64,000 nucleotides of DNA from CALLCD01 sp039817885 (GTDB lineage Bacteria; Pseudomonadota; Alphaproteobacteria; Caulobacterales; Hyphomonadaceae). The stretch is taken from positions 14,312-78,311 of the forward strand of contig JBCBUY010000004.1 in NCBI GenBank assembly GCA_039817885.1, read 5' to 3'. The translations under genes were made by a program, and so were the position numbers. Positions 43,082-52,686 of the stretch are shown in pieces (within the stretch, counting starts at the first letter, position 1; each line of letters opens with the position of its first letter). Under the pieces are notes generated by a model. It searched no databases and was not told the DNA's origin. It was given only the letters and a program-made list of their open reading frames with translations.

Positions 43082-44029
43082 TCAAGCGGCGGCGATCCCG
43101 CTAACAAAGCCGGGCGCTTCCCGGTTCAAAAAATCGATCAAAGCCCGTTCGGCCGGACTAACAGATTTGTCCCAACCGAGGCGTTGAAGGAGCCAGTTTT
43201 CTTCATCGGAACCGACTTTTTCGGCTTTTCGCTGTGCAGCGTTCTGCGCCGCCATACGGGCAGCGCTCGCTTTTTCTTCGCTATGGGTAACCTTGCTGAA
43301 CCAGCTGCCATCAGCAATCGATGACATAGCAGAGGAGAAGATCCCGGCAACACCGCCTGTTTTGTCTTCAAGCCATTTTTCCCGCGCCAGAGCATCGGCC
43401 TCGCTGATCGGGTCGGGGTGCGCAGATGCAAGAAGATGGTTGCCAATCGCGCGAGCGAAAAGATCGTTCCATCCCGCATCATTCCGGGCAAAAGCGCAAG
43501 CATCATTCAACCGAAACAACAAACCCGCTTCATCACGTGTCACCCAGGTCGCCCCGTCTCCAGCCGGGGCAAATAGAACACGGCGGATCCGCTCTACCGT
43601 AATCTCAGAGATCCGTTTCGCGCTTTTCGCCTGCGTACAGATCGCCTGCAATGTGAACCTGCCAAGCCGTTTGGGCGCGCCTTCCGCATAGCGGAGAACA
43701 TCCAGCAACAAGTCTATCTGCATCTCTGAAACCGTCGAACCCGTCGACGATACGCGATCAATCAACCATTCGCACTCGGCCTCGTCCACCCAGCCAAGCG
43801 GGGCTTCGACCGTCAGTAAAAAATCCTTGATAGCTTCGCGAAATCTACTGTCCCAATGGGCATCAGCACCCCCCATCTGCTCGTTCAGACTGAACAACGC
43901 GTCCGCTTCCTGTCGCGACACAATTCCATCCCGGTAGACTTCATTGACGAAGTCCCGTGCTTCAATCTCCGACATACGCTGAATGTCATCGACCCTCGCG
44001 AGGAGGCCGTCGAATCGTGTTTGTGTCAT
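43082..44029 (-). CDS. Conserved hypothetical protein, helical, TerB-like
   Basis: 315 residues from the ATG at 44029; a TTG four codons earlier is less likely. Mostly helical. Two repeats each with an EADALFSLNEQ/EAGLLFRLNDA pattern of acidic helices (about 45-95 and 168-215) suggest a duplicated TerB-like fold. No signal peptide or membrane segment is seen. I do not know a function. It is followed by the ion channel gene, so a stress or membrane role is possible but only guessed. Confidence 0.6.
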   Translation of the reverse strand: MTQTRFDGLLARVDDIQRMSEIEARDFVNEVYRDGIVSRQEADALFSLNEQMGGADAHWDSRFREAIKDFLLTVEAPLGWVDEAECEWLIDRVSSTGSTVSEMQIDLLLDVLRYAEGAPKRLGRFTLQAICTQAKSAKRISEITVERIRRVLFAPAGDGATWVTRDEAGLLFRLNDACAFARNDAGWNDLFARAIGNHLLASAHPDPISEADALAREKWLEDKTGGVAGIFSSAMSSIADGSWFSKVTHSEEKASAARMAAQNAAQRKAEKVGSDEENWLLQRLGWDKSVSPAERALIDFLNREAPGFVSGIAAA

Positions 44030-44167
44030 TATGCCGCCCAATTACTACTGACCTGGCAGCTTTACATTGGGAGGATTGAGGTTTCGTTAGCGTGAATCGA
44101 TTTTGGTAAATTCCAGGCAATTTGCATCAATGCGAGTATCCACCAAAGACCATTTGTTGCAATAGGC

Positions 44168-45310
44168 CTATTCGAAGCTAACCAGCCCCTCCATGATCCC
44201 CGAAGTTGCCGGAAAGACCCGCTGCTCAAGCGCGGATCGCGAGACTCCAAGATGATCGCGTAGGACCCCCTTCAAAACACCCGTAACCTCGTTGGCCGGC
44301 GCAAGATCCCGCCCCTCATAAAGGTCGCGAGGATTGAGCCCTGGCCAATCACCATGAACCTTCCCACCACGGATCGCGCCTCCAGCGAGGATCATAAGGC
44401 CGCCAGTGCCATGATCCGTACCCCGAGTGCCGTTCTCCGCTGCTGTTCGCCCGAATTCAGAGCAGATAAGGATCGCTGTGCTCACCCAGTGTGAGCCAAG
44501 TTCGGATTTCAATCCGGCCAAAGCCTCATCCAGCCCACCAAGACGCGTCGCAAGTTGGCCCGACTGGTTAGCGTGTGTATCCCAGCCGTCAAAAGACAGC
44601 ATGCCAATATCTGGCCCTCCTTCAGCACTCATCAATTTGCCAAGGGCCTGACTGGCAGCGACATACTGCTCAGCTGGGCCGGACTTGATTTTTGTGCCGC
44701 CCACGGATTGAGCTGGTGTCGCGCGAGCCATCGCGAGCGGGTCACCGAGCAAAGGGTGATCCGCATAAAGGTCTTGAAGCCGGTTCAGCAAATCATCCGA
44801 CGGGCTTGCAAAAACAGGCGGGGACCAGTTGGTGGCCGGGCCGTCTCCGCGCAGGGCGAGCGGCAAAGCATAGCCAACCGCAAGGCCGTGACCGCCGACC
44901 GTTTGCACGAGCCGGTTCAGCCAACCATCACAGGTCGAGGTCTCACCTAGAGCTTCCAGCAGATCCTGCCCATCAAAGTGAGACCGGGCTCTATAGGGGG
45001 TCGACGCTGCATGGATAAACCCAGCATCACCGTCCTGATACAGACTGTAGAGATTCACCAATGACGGGTGCAGACTGAATCCATTTTTCAGCGCGATACG
45101 GTCTGAAACAGAAGGTATCGTCGACCGCCGCAATTGTGCCAGCGCCCGATCGTCGGGGATAAGTGCGGCAAGACCGTCCATGGCACCGCGCAGGATAATG
45201 AAGATCGTTTTACGCCCCTCAGATCCAGCGGCATAGGCCGCATGGATAGGTGAACAAAGGCCGGCAGCTCCAAGAAGTGCGAGTGTTGAACGGCGGGTAA
45301 AATCAGGCAT
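44168..45310 (-). CDS. DUF1501 family exported protein
   Basis: 380 residues. The start FTRRSTLALLGAAGLCSPIHA resembles a twin-arginine signal, although only RR-S is present rather than the full motif. The fold is that of the alkaline phosphatase/sulfatase group (IFIILRGAMDGLAALIP; FGRTAAENGTRGTDHGTGGLMILAGG). It lies 5 bp after a DUF1800 gene, and these two families are known to occur together. The pair's biochemical role is not established; it is thought to act in the periplasm. Confidence 0.87.
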   Translation of the reverse strand: MPDFTRRSTLALLGAAGLCSPIHAAYAAGSEGRKTIFIILRGAMDGLAALIPDDRALAQLRRSTIPSVSDRIALKNGFSLHPSLVNLYSLYQDGDAGFIHAASTPYRARSHFDGQDLLEALGETSTCDGWLNRLVQTVGGHGLAVGYALPLALRGDGPATNWSPPVFASPSDDLLNRLQDLYADHPLLGDPLAMARATPAQSVGGTKIKSGPAEQYVAASQALGKLMSAEGGPDIGMLSFDGWDTHANQSGQLATRLGGLDEALAGLKSELGSHWVSTAILICSEFGRTAAENGTRGTDHGTGGLMILAGGAIRGGKVHGDWPGLNPRDLYEGRDLAPANEVTGVLKGVLRDHLGVSRSALEQRVFPATSGIMEGLVSFE

Positions 45311-45315
45311 GGGTC

Positions 45316-46662
45316 TTATCTCATCTGAAAATCTGGACTCATCAGCGCAAGGGCAATCGCCTGACTTGGGCTTTCAGCACCCATAACGGCTTGAAGCGTG
45401 TCAAAACTGGCACGCTCACCGAGCGCAGTGGTGAGCAAATCCCGAGCATCAAGCGTTGAGTTGCGCTCAGCGAGGCGGTTGGCCCATTCGATGCGTTTTA
45501 GGATTGCATCAGGACCAATCCATGCGTCGGCTTCATCTGGCCAACCTTCTGGCGACAGAGCGGTAAATGGTATTTGGGCAAAGCTCTCAAACACCCCAAC
45601 CGGGTTGCCAACCAAGACCTTTCGAAGGCCAATCAACCGGCTTGTTGAAACTATCAGTTCATCTGGGGTTTTGAACTTCCGAGATTGCGGAACCCAGGCC
45701 TCTTCGGCTTCGACCAAGGCCGCATATAGCGCCATCAGGTCTCCTTGGGTTTCCAAGAACCGATCGCTCAACTTTTGAACAAGGCTGGCAGAAGGTTGAT
45801 CAGCAACAAAGTGTCGCGCAAGTTTGAACGCCACATTGTTGGCCGTATGCGGAGATGCACACAGATCTCTGACAATGGCTTTGGCCTGCTCACCTCCCTG
45901 GTCACCATAACTCTTGGACAAGACCCTCTTTCGACCGGGGTCGTGAAAATGGTCCACAAATATGGGTTCACCGAGACGATCCGGAGCAATCCGAAAATTA
46001 CCTATGCTCCATCCCGTCAGCGCACCAGCGAATGCCGCAACGTCATCTTGTGTGTATTCGGATGCTGGGGTGACGGTATGAAGTTCCAACACCTCTCGGG
46101 CCAAGTTTTCGTTTAGTCCACGTCCCCTGCGGCGCCCGGTACGAGAATTCGGACCGATTGACTGCCAATTGTCCAAATACGCAAGCATGCCTGGATGGAA
46201 GATCGCGCTCATGGCGAGGTCCGTGAACGATCCAAGTATGTTTGGCCGAATTGCTTCGCGCTCATAAGCCCCGGCAACCAAACGCGTCGGGAGGCTTTTG
46301 GCAGCAACCGTAAAATGGTTTGACCAGAAACGAACGAGGCGCTCATGAAATGGGTAGGACGTCGTGACGGCAAGCAGTGTGCGGGCGGTCAGTTCGGACA
46401 CGCTGTTACGACGGGTGGTCTGCCTAAATTGCCGTCGTGTAGCCTCATCAACCTGCTGACGCCGAGTGGAGCGTATAAACTCGAGCGCGGTCGCAATCAG
46501 CTGCTGCGATGTCATCAATTCGTCAGCTGGAAAACTCGCAGCGGCGTCCGTGACCAACTGCGCCGCTAACCAATCCTTAGGATCGCGGCTGGCCTGATTG
46601 ATCTCGCCTTGTCGGGCCCCAAGCCCGAACCGGGTAACCGCGAGTGCACCTCGCAACGACAT
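45316..46662 (-). CDS. DUF1800 family protein
   Basis: 448 residues with the family hallmarks near the start (RFGLGARQGEINQA), RFWSNHFTV, NENLAREVLELHTV and the C-terminal MGAESPSQAIALALMSPDFQMR. No clear signal peptide is visible at the chosen ATG. It precedes the DUF1501 gene by 5 bp. Function unknown; the conserved pair suggests one exported complex. Confidence 0.87.
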   Translation of the reverse strand: MSLRGALAVTRFGLGARQGEINQASRDPKDWLAAQLVTDAAASFPADELMTSQQLIATALEFIRSTRRQQVDEATRRQFRQTTRRNSVSELTARTLLAVTTSYPFHERLVRFWSNHFTVAAKSLPTRLVAGAYEREAIRPNILGSFTDLAMSAIFHPGMLAYLDNWQSIGPNSRTGRRRGRGLNENLAREVLELHTVTPASEYTQDDVAAFAGALTGWSIGNFRIAPDRLGEPIFVDHFHDPGRKRVLSKSYGDQGGEQAKAIVRDLCASPHTANNVAFKLARHFVADQPSASLVQKLSDRFLETQGDLMALYAALVEAEEAWVPQSRKFKTPDELIVSTSRLIGLRKVLVGNPVGVFESFAQIPFTALSPEGWPDEADAWIGPDAILKRIEWANRLAERNSTLDARDLLTTALGERASFDTLQAVMGAESPSQAIALALMSPDFQMR

Positions 46663-46753
46663 TCGATACCTCCAGGTCGACGATCAATTATTGAACGCTG
46701 ATCCTCAAAAAATCCGTCGCGACCGGCTTATCAATTTTGCGGGTTGTATCTGT

Positions 46754-47488
46754 TTAGGAGAATTTGAAGGGAGGAAGCGATTTGAAGGCCTCCTTCAGCG
46801 CATCGCCCCATCCCGATGAAATCAGCTGAAAATAGTCGTCATCGGCTTCAATTCTCTGTTCAGCACATATAGTCAATTTGTCTCTTTCGATGACCTGCAA
46901 ATCAAGGGGGGCACCGACCGACAAGTTCGCTTTCATGGTCGAGTCAAAGGAAACGAGCAGAAGCTTTGTGGCATCCTCAAAACTCATATCGGGATCAAAG
47001 GCACGGACAAGTATCGGCTTTCCATACTTTGTTTCACCGATCTGAAAGAAGGGCGTATCATCGCTCGCCTCAACAAAATTTCCTTCTGGATAAACAAGAA
47101 ACAAACGATGCCCGATCCCTGCGATCTGGCCAGCCACAATGACCGTGCCGTTAAAGGTGGAACTCGCATCTTGCCCGCCATCAGCATGCGATTGGATGAC
47201 CTCATGCAGCGTATTGGAAACAAGTTCAGCGACTTGAAACATGGTTGGCACATCGAGAATGGAGGGATTTCTGTCCTCCGGCGCTTTCATACGTTCGCTG
47301 AGAAGGCTGACAACCGCCTGAGTCGTCGCCAAATTGCCCGCCGTGAGGAGGGTTATCACCCGTTCACCCGGCACGGTCCATGTGAACATTTTCCGGAAGA
47401 CAGAGATATTGTCGACGCCGGCATTCGTCCGCGTATCCGACATCAGCACAAGGCCATTTTTCAGACGTAGTCCAACGCAATAGGTCAC
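46754..47488 (-). CDS. Anbu proteasome-like peptidase
   Basis: Proteasome/HslV-fold protein of the Anbu (ancestral beta-subunit) group, 244 residues. Removal of Met1 would expose Thr2 (TYCVGLRLKNGLVLMSDTRTNAG) as N-terminal nucleophile; the Asp of SDTRTN and the following Ser/Gly pattern fit the family. Anbu proteins form open helical or ring assemblies. Gene context is diagnostic: it follows transglutaminase, alpha-E and ATP-grasp genes, the usual Anbu cluster. A role in peptide tagging and cleavage is proposed for the cluster but not settled. Confidence 0.87.
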   Translation of the reverse strand: MTYCVGLRLKNGLVLMSDTRTNAGVDNISVFRKMFTWTVPGERVITLLTAGNLATTQAVVSLLSERMKAPEDRNPSILDVPTMFQVAELVSNTLHEVIQSHADGGQDASSTFNGTVIVAGQIAGIGHRLFLVYPEGNFVEASDDTPFFQIGETKYGKPILVRAFDPDMSFEDATKLLLVSFDSTMKANLSVGAPLDLQVIERDKLTICAEQRIEADDDYFQLISSGWGDALKEAFKSLPPFKFS

Positions 47489-47506
47489 CCAACTTGTCCC
47501 TCGAGA

Positions 47507-48313
47507 TTATTGCTGCACCTGAAGCGCAACGGCCATGGACTCGATATTGTCCCCAAAGGTCAAGCCCGAAACGGGGGCAGCCTCCCCATAATCAAGCCCG
47601 GTCGCCACGCGGACATGACAGTTATCGGGAGATTTGCGATTGGAAATGTCGAAACCGACCCAACCAAGACTGGGAAGATGAGCTTCCGCCCAGGCATGGC
47701 CCGCTTCCTGGTCGACACGGTCCTCCATCATCAAATAGCCGCTCACATATCGCGCTGGATAGTCGAGCAACCTGGCGGCAGCAATGAAGATATGCGCGTG
47801 ATCCTGACAAACGCCCTGACCTGCTTCAATCGCGGCCTCAGCAGTGGTCGACGCATCCGTATTGCCAGGAATATATGTAACCATGTCGGCGATGAGATTT
47901 GAAAGAGCATGCAATTTCGGCACATCGCCCTCGAAATCACTCCCCAAACTCTTCACCAAGCCGCGCACACCCGGCCCAGGCTTTGTGAGCAAAGTTTGCC
48001 GACGGAACAACCATAGGGGAGCCGACCCGCCATGTGGCCCAACAATACCGGTGTCATTGCTCAACTCCACGTCGCCTTCGCACCGTATCAAAATCTCTTG
48101 GCAATCCGCTTCAACGCTCGCCAACAGCACATGATTATTATGCTGATCTTCGAATTCTGTTTCGATCCGTCCGCCTTGAATATCTGTCGTCCAGTCCAGG
48201 ACGGATTGACCAGCCCGAGACTTCGGCGTGAGTCGGATTTGCTGAAGACCATACGGCAAAGGCTCCGCATATTTGTAATGCGTCTCATGAGAAAGGCGCA
48301 GACGCATTGTCAT
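47507..48313 (-). CDS. Transglutaminase-like cysteine peptidase family protein
   Basis: 268 residues with the bacterial transglutaminase N-terminal region (HYKYAEPLPYGLQQIRLTPK) and a catalytic core with Cys169 (GQGVCQDHAH), His207 (EAGHAWAEAHL) and Asp222 (GFDISNRKS). No signal peptide. It overlaps the alpha-E gene by 4 bp and lies 18 bp before Anbu. In this cluster it may cut or join an amide bond made by the ATP-grasp protein. Confidence 0.9.
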   Translation of the reverse strand: MTMRLRLSHETHYKYAEPLPYGLQQIRLTPKSRAGQSVLDWTTDIQGGRIETEFEDQHNNHVLLASVEADCQEILIRCEGDVELSNDTGIVGPHGGSAPLWLFRRQTLLTKPGPGVRGLVKSLGSDFEGDVPKLHALSNLIADMVTYIPGNTDASTTAEAAIEAGQGVCQDHAHIFIAAARLLDYPARYVSGYLMMEDRVDQEAGHAWAEAHLPSLGWVGFDISNRKSPDNCHVRVATGLDYGEAAPVSGLTFGDNIESMAVALQVQQ

Positions 48314-49251
48314 TCAGCAAACCTGTAATCGCGCTCAAATTGCGAGGCGAGTTCTGCATTCTTTCGAATAAGAGTTTGGACAAATTCGTGAAGGCCGTGA
48401 TCAAAAACAGTTTCTATCGTCGAATTCGACAGACGGTCCAAAACATCCTTCGCCAGCTGATGGGACGGCAACTCCAAACCATAATCCGTGGCCAGATAAT
48501 TCAAGTTCCGAACGATCTTTTCATAACAGAATGCCAAGGAACGCGGCATACGCCGATCTAGCACCAGGAAATCTGCAATGCGAGCCGGATTGATGTCTTC
48601 CTCATAGAGCCATCGGAAGGCACGCTCGCCGGATGCTGACCGCAAGATCGATTCCCATTGAACATTGTCGAGCGAAGAGCCGACAAAAGAGACCGATGGC
48701 AGAAGCACATAATATTTCACATCAACGATTCGGGCCGTATTATCGGCCCGCTCGATAAAGGATCCAATACGGGTAAAGTTATAAATGTCATTGCGGAGCA
48801 TGGTGCCGTGAAGCGCGCCGCGCACAAGGGCACTCTGTTGACGGATGGTTCCAAGCAAAGCGGGAAGTTCAGTTTCCCGAACCGGACCCGATAAGGCCTC
48901 CTTTAAAGTGATCCAACATTCATTGACTGCCTCCCAGACTTCCCGGGTCAAAGCCGTCCGCACCATCCGCGCATTGTTTCTAGCCGCCCCGATAACCGAC
49001 ATTACACTCGACGGGTTCGTCCGATCGCGAAGCAAAAAGTTCACAATGTTCGGAGCGTCGTGCGGCAATCCAGTTTCTTTATAGGCGTGTTCGAGCCCCG
49101 CTGTGGTCACCACAGAGCTCCACTCATCATCCGCTTCAGCTCCTCGCGTCAGCGCCATGCGAAATCCGCTTTCGACGAGCCGAGCTGTATTCTCGCTACG
49201 CTCCAGGTAACGAAACATCCAGAAGAGGCCGCCGGCCGTTTTCCCTAGCAT
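48310..49251 (-). CDS. Alpha-E domain protein
   Basis: 313-residue all-helical protein of the Alpha-E family (DUF403). The start LGKTAGGLFWMFRYLERSENTARLVE and the inner repeat RIGSFIERADNTARIVDVKYY are the family signature, each with conserved ER and TAR. It lies between the transglutaminase (4-bp overlap) and ATP-grasp (4-bp gap) genes. No catalytic activity is known; it probably helps the ATP-grasp partner. Confidence 0.9.
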   Translation of the reverse strand: MLGKTAGGLFWMFRYLERSENTARLVESGFRMALTRGAEADDEWSSVVTTAGLEHAYKETGLPHDAPNIVNFLLRDRTNPSSVMSVIGAARNNARMVRTALTREVWEAVNECWITLKEALSGPVRETELPALLGTIRQQSALVRGALHGTMLRNDIYNFTRIGSFIERADNTARIVDVKYYVLLPSVSFVGSSLDNVQWESILRSASGERAFRWLYEEDINPARIADFLVLDRRMPRSLAFCYEKIVRNLNYLATDYGLELPSHQLAKDVLDRLSNSTIETVFDHGLHEFVQTLIRKNAELASQFERDYRFAE

Positions 49252-49255
49252 TGTG

Positions 49256-50683
49256 TCACTCGTCCAGCACCCAAGTGTCTTTTGTCCCGCCGCCTTGGCT
49301 CGAGTTCACAACAAGTGAGCCCTTTTTCAGAGCAACCCGGGTCAAGCCACCGGGTGTAATATCTATTGATTTGGGGGACACCAGTACGAACGGGCGCAAG
49401 TCCACATGCCGAGGTGACAATCCGTTTCGAGCAAATATCGGGACCGTCGATAGGGATAAGGTCGGTTGTGCGATGTATCCGTCGGGCTTAGATTCGAGCT
49501 TGGCCCGAAAGGCGCGAAGTTCCTTCTTCGATGCAGTCGGGCCAATCAACATGCCATAGCCCCCCGAACCATGGACTTCTTTGACAACCAACTCGTCTAA
49601 ATGATCGAGAACATAGGACAGCGCGTCCTTTTCCGAACATCGCCATGTCGGCACGTTCTTTAGTATCGGTTTTTCGCCGGTATAAAACTCGACGATATCG
49701 GGCATATACGAGTAAATTGCCTTATCATCAGAAATCCCCGTCCCCGGAGCATTGGCGATGGTGACCCCGCCGGATCGATAAATGTCAAAGATCCCTGCGG
49801 CCCCAAGCATCGAATCTGCGCGAAAGTTTAGAGGGTCGAGAAAATCATCATCGACACGCCGGTAAATCACATCGACAGGTTCAAACCCCTCTGTCGTTCG
49901 CATGGCGATCCGTCCGTCCACAACCCGAAGATCGTGCCCTTCAACAAGTTCTGCCCCCATCTGATCCGCAAGGAAGGAATGCTCATAATAGGCTGAGTTA
50001 TGAATGCCCGGCGTCAAAACGGCGATCACAGGTTTCCGGTCACACATATCCGGCTGACACGCTGCCAACGACCGTCGAAGCCGCTTGGGATAATCTTGAA
50101 CTGACCGCACTTTGATTTGCGAGAAAAGCTCGGGAAACATGTGCAACATAGTTTCCCGGTTTTCGAGCATATAAGATACCCCGGATGGCGTCCGCGCATT
50201 ATCCTCCAGCACAAAGAACTCATCCGGACCTGTACGGACAATATCGATACCAACAATATGCGTGTAGACGCCCCCCGGCGGTGTGACACCAATCATCTCC
50301 GGCAGAAAGGCATTATTCTGTTCGATAAGAGCGACCGGTAGGCGGCCAGCACGAATTATCTCCTGCCTATGGTAGATATCGTAAAGAAAGGCGTTTATTG
50401 CCCGCACGCGTTGTTCGATGCCGCGCGATAGCCGTGTCCATTCCCGGGCAGAGATAATACGCGGCACGATATCAAAGGGAATGAGACGCTCGGTTGCCTC
50501 GGTGTCGTTGTAAACATTGAAGGTGATGCCCACACGCCGAAAGATCGATTCCGCTTCCCGGGCTTTTTTACGCAAGCGAGCGGGGTCCTCCTCCGCAAAC
50601 CAACGCGCATAGTCCGTATAGGGATGCCGATATCCGGTATCCCCAGCAATCATCTCGTCAAAGAACCCAAATTCAACAGCCAC
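49256..50683 (-). CDS. Circularly permuted ATP-grasp protein (type 2)
   Basis: 475 residues of the circularly permuted ATP-grasp group. Visible pieces are PFDIVPRIISAREW, EDNARTPSGVSYMLENR, the KxxxGSGGYGM nucleotide loop (VKEVHGSGGYGMLIGP) and GGLTRVALKKGSLVVNSSQGGGTKDTWVL. ATP-grasp enzymes make amide or ester bonds through acyl phosphates, so it could ligate an amino acid or short peptide that the transglutaminase and Anbu later process. First gene of the four-gene operon. Confidence 0.9.
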   Translation of the reverse strand: MAVEFGFFDEMIAGDTGYRHPYTDYARWFAEEDPARLRKKAREAESIFRRVGITFNVYNDTEATERLIPFDIVPRIISAREWTRLSRGIEQRVRAINAFLYDIYHRQEIIRAGRLPVALIEQNNAFLPEMIGVTPPGGVYTHIVGIDIVRTGPDEFFVLEDNARTPSGVSYMLENRETMLHMFPELFSQIKVRSVQDYPKRLRRSLAACQPDMCDRKPVIAVLTPGIHNSAYYEHSFLADQMGAELVEGHDLRVVDGRIAMRTTEGFEPVDVIYRRVDDDFLDPLNFRADSMLGAAGIFDIYRSGGVTIANAPGTGISDDKAIYSYMPDIVEFYTGEKPILKNVPTWRCSEKDALSYVLDHLDELVVKEVHGSGGYGMLIGPTASKKELRAFRAKLESKPDGYIAQPTLSLSTVPIFARNGLSPRHVDLRPFVLVSPKSIDITPGGLTRVALKKGSLVVNSSQGGGTKDTWVLDE

Positions 50684-50998
50684 AAAAGCAGTTTTAGTGG
50701 TGATACGTGCAATAGCAAGACAAGAGCCGGAAGGACAAAGTTAGGGCGCAAAATTGCGCGATTTCTGGGCGATTAGCCAAACGCAAAGGTAAATCCAGAC
50801 ATCGCGGCCCATGAACTGGCTCACGAACCTCTCATAACGAGGCATATGACGATTCAGATGTGTCACGGTCTCGTGTCACGAAATCATTACTATGACAGTA
50901 CAATACGTCGCGAGAATATCCGAGGAAGTGAAAGAGGGGTTTGCCGTCCCTCCGCTATAAATATCCAAATCCTGCAACTCACGGACGAGGAACACACG
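50684..50998. other. 315-bp divergent intergenic region
   Basis: Separates the ATP-grasp operon (minus) from the acetolactate-synthase-like operon (plus). No gene is seen. A direct repeat GTGTCACG occurs at 50860-50867 and 50873-50880, and the region turns AT-rich towards 50900; these may be parts of promoters. Open frames running into the synthase gene from here lack a start signal. Confidence 0.55.
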
Positions 50999-52648
50999 AT
51001 GAAAGCCTCCGATCTTCTTGTAAAATGCTTAGAAAATGAAGGGATTACCCACATTTTCGGCGTGCCGGGCGAAGAGAATGCCGATTTCATGATGTCGTTG
51101 CAGAACTCGTCCATCGAATTCGTCCTGACAAGACATGAACAGGGCGCAGCCTTCATGGCCGGTGTTTATGGCAGGCTCACTGGTCAACCCGCAGGGTGTC
51201 TGGCGACGCTTGGACCTGGTGCAACCAATCTCATCACGGGCGTTGCCGACGGAAACATGGATCGCGCCCCTATGATCGTCCTCACAGGTCAAGGAGCCAC
51301 AGGTCGCCAGCACAAGGAGAGCCACCAGATCATGGACGTCGTGGCCATGTTCGAGCCGGTGACGAAATGGGCACATCAGATCGTAGACGCTGCCACCATT
51401 CCTGAAATCGTGCGCAAAGCGGTCCGTCTGGCGACAACGGAAAAACCGGGCGCGGTTTTGATCGAACTACCGGAAGACATTGCCAAGCATGACGCCATCA
51501 CGAACCCGATAGAGGTGGTGCCAGTACGCCGTCCATCAATTGACGATAAATCAGCAGACCGCTTTTACGATTTGCTCGAGCGCGCGGAACGCCCCGTTAT
51601 TATCGCCGGCAATGGTGCCATAAGACGCCGGGCTTCAAAGCAGCTTCGGGCTTTCTGCGAGCAGACCGGAATCGGTGTAATCTCAACCTTCATGGGCAAG
51701 GGAGCCGTCGACAAGGACGCGCCATATTGTTTGTTCACCATAGGTCTGGGGTCAAAGGACTTTGTTGCAGACGCCGTGGACGGTGCCGACCTCGTTATCT
51801 CCCTCGGCTATGATATGGTCGAGTACCATCCCAAACTCTGGAACCCCAAACGGAACAGGGACATCGTCCATGTCGACTTCATTCCCGCTGAGATCGATCG
51901 CTACTATCGAACTCGGCTGGAATGCGTGGGAGATATCGCGCATACGCTGTGGGCTCTGAACGAACGCATTCGCGAAAAGCCTCTCCCCAAATATGATCTG
52001 TCCTATCAGCAGGACGTACGCCGGAGAATGGTTGCCGATTTCGAAGCTCATAAAGAGGACACGACAATCGGTTCTATCCGGCCACAGAAGGTTTTATGGG
52101 ATGTCAGAGACGCCATGGATAAATGCGACATTCTACTGTCGGGTGTTGGCGCGCATAAAATGTGGATCTCTCGATACTACCAATGTCATGAGCCGAACAC
52201 GTGCATTGTGCCAAACGGTTTCTGCTCCATGGGGCTTCCGCTACCGGGGCTTGTCGGAGCGAAGATCAGCCATCCCGATCGCCGCGTACTTGGCATCGCC
52301 GGGGACGGCGACTTCATGATGAACGTCCAGGAGCTGGAGACCATCCGCCGCCTCAATCTCGATGTGAATATGATGGTCTGGGTGGATGGTGGCTATGGGC
52401 TGATCCAATGGAAACAGGAGAACGAGTTTGACCGGCACACGGATCTCGCATTCGGCAATCCGAACTGGTTGCAACTCGCAGAAGCTTTTGGCTGGCACGG
52501 GCAATTTGTGAACGAAGCGGCAAACCTGCGCGGCGCGATCGACGCGGCATTCGCCCATGACGGGCCATCACTCATTGCGTTGCCGATTGATTATAGCGAG
52601 AACTTGAAGTTGACATCGAGGCTCGGCGAAATCGAAGTTCACCTCTAG
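50999..52648 (+). CDS. Thiamine-diphosphate enzyme, acetolactate synthase large-subunit-like
   Basis: 549 residues from the ATG at 50999, which has GACGAGGA upstream. The thiamine-diphosphate family pattern is complete: Glu47 in RHEQGA, the PYR and central domains, and the cofactor motif GDGDFMMNVQELETI. It resembles IlvB-type acetolactate synthases, but no small regulatory subunit (IlvH) follows. Instead an aldehyde dehydrogenase is next, 38 bp downstream. That pairing suggests a catabolic role: a 2-oxo acid is decarboxylated or an acyl unit condensed, and the aldehyde is then oxidised. Exact substrate unknown. Confidence 0.82.
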   Translation: MKASDLLVKCLENEGITHIFGVPGEENADFMMSLQNSSIEFVLTRHEQGAAFMAGVYGRLTGQPAGCLATLGPGATNLITGVADGNMDRAPMIVLTGQGATGRQHKESHQIMDVVAMFEPVTKWAHQIVDAATIPEIVRKAVRLATTEKPGAVLIELPEDIAKHDAITNPIEVVPVRRPSIDDKSADRFYDLLERAERPVIIAGNGAIRRRASKQLRAFCEQTGIGVISTFMGKGAVDKDAPYCLFTIGLGSKDFVADAVDGADLVISLGYDMVEYHPKLWNPKRNRDIVHVDFIPAEIDRYYRTRLECVGDIAHTLWALNERIREKPLPKYDLSYQQDVRRRMVADFEAHKEDTTIGSIRPQKVLWDVRDAMDKCDILLSGVGAHKMWISRYYQCHEPNTCIVPNGFCSMGLPLPGLVGAKISHPDRRVLGIAGDGDFMMNVQELETIRRLNLDVNMMVWVDGGYGLIQWKQENEFDRHTDLAFGNPNWLQLAEAFGWHGQFVNEAANLRGAIDAAFAHDGPSLIALPIDYSENLKLTSRLGEIEVHL

Positions 52649-52686
52649 AGGCTCTCAACACTCACACCCCTAAGGAAGATCATACC

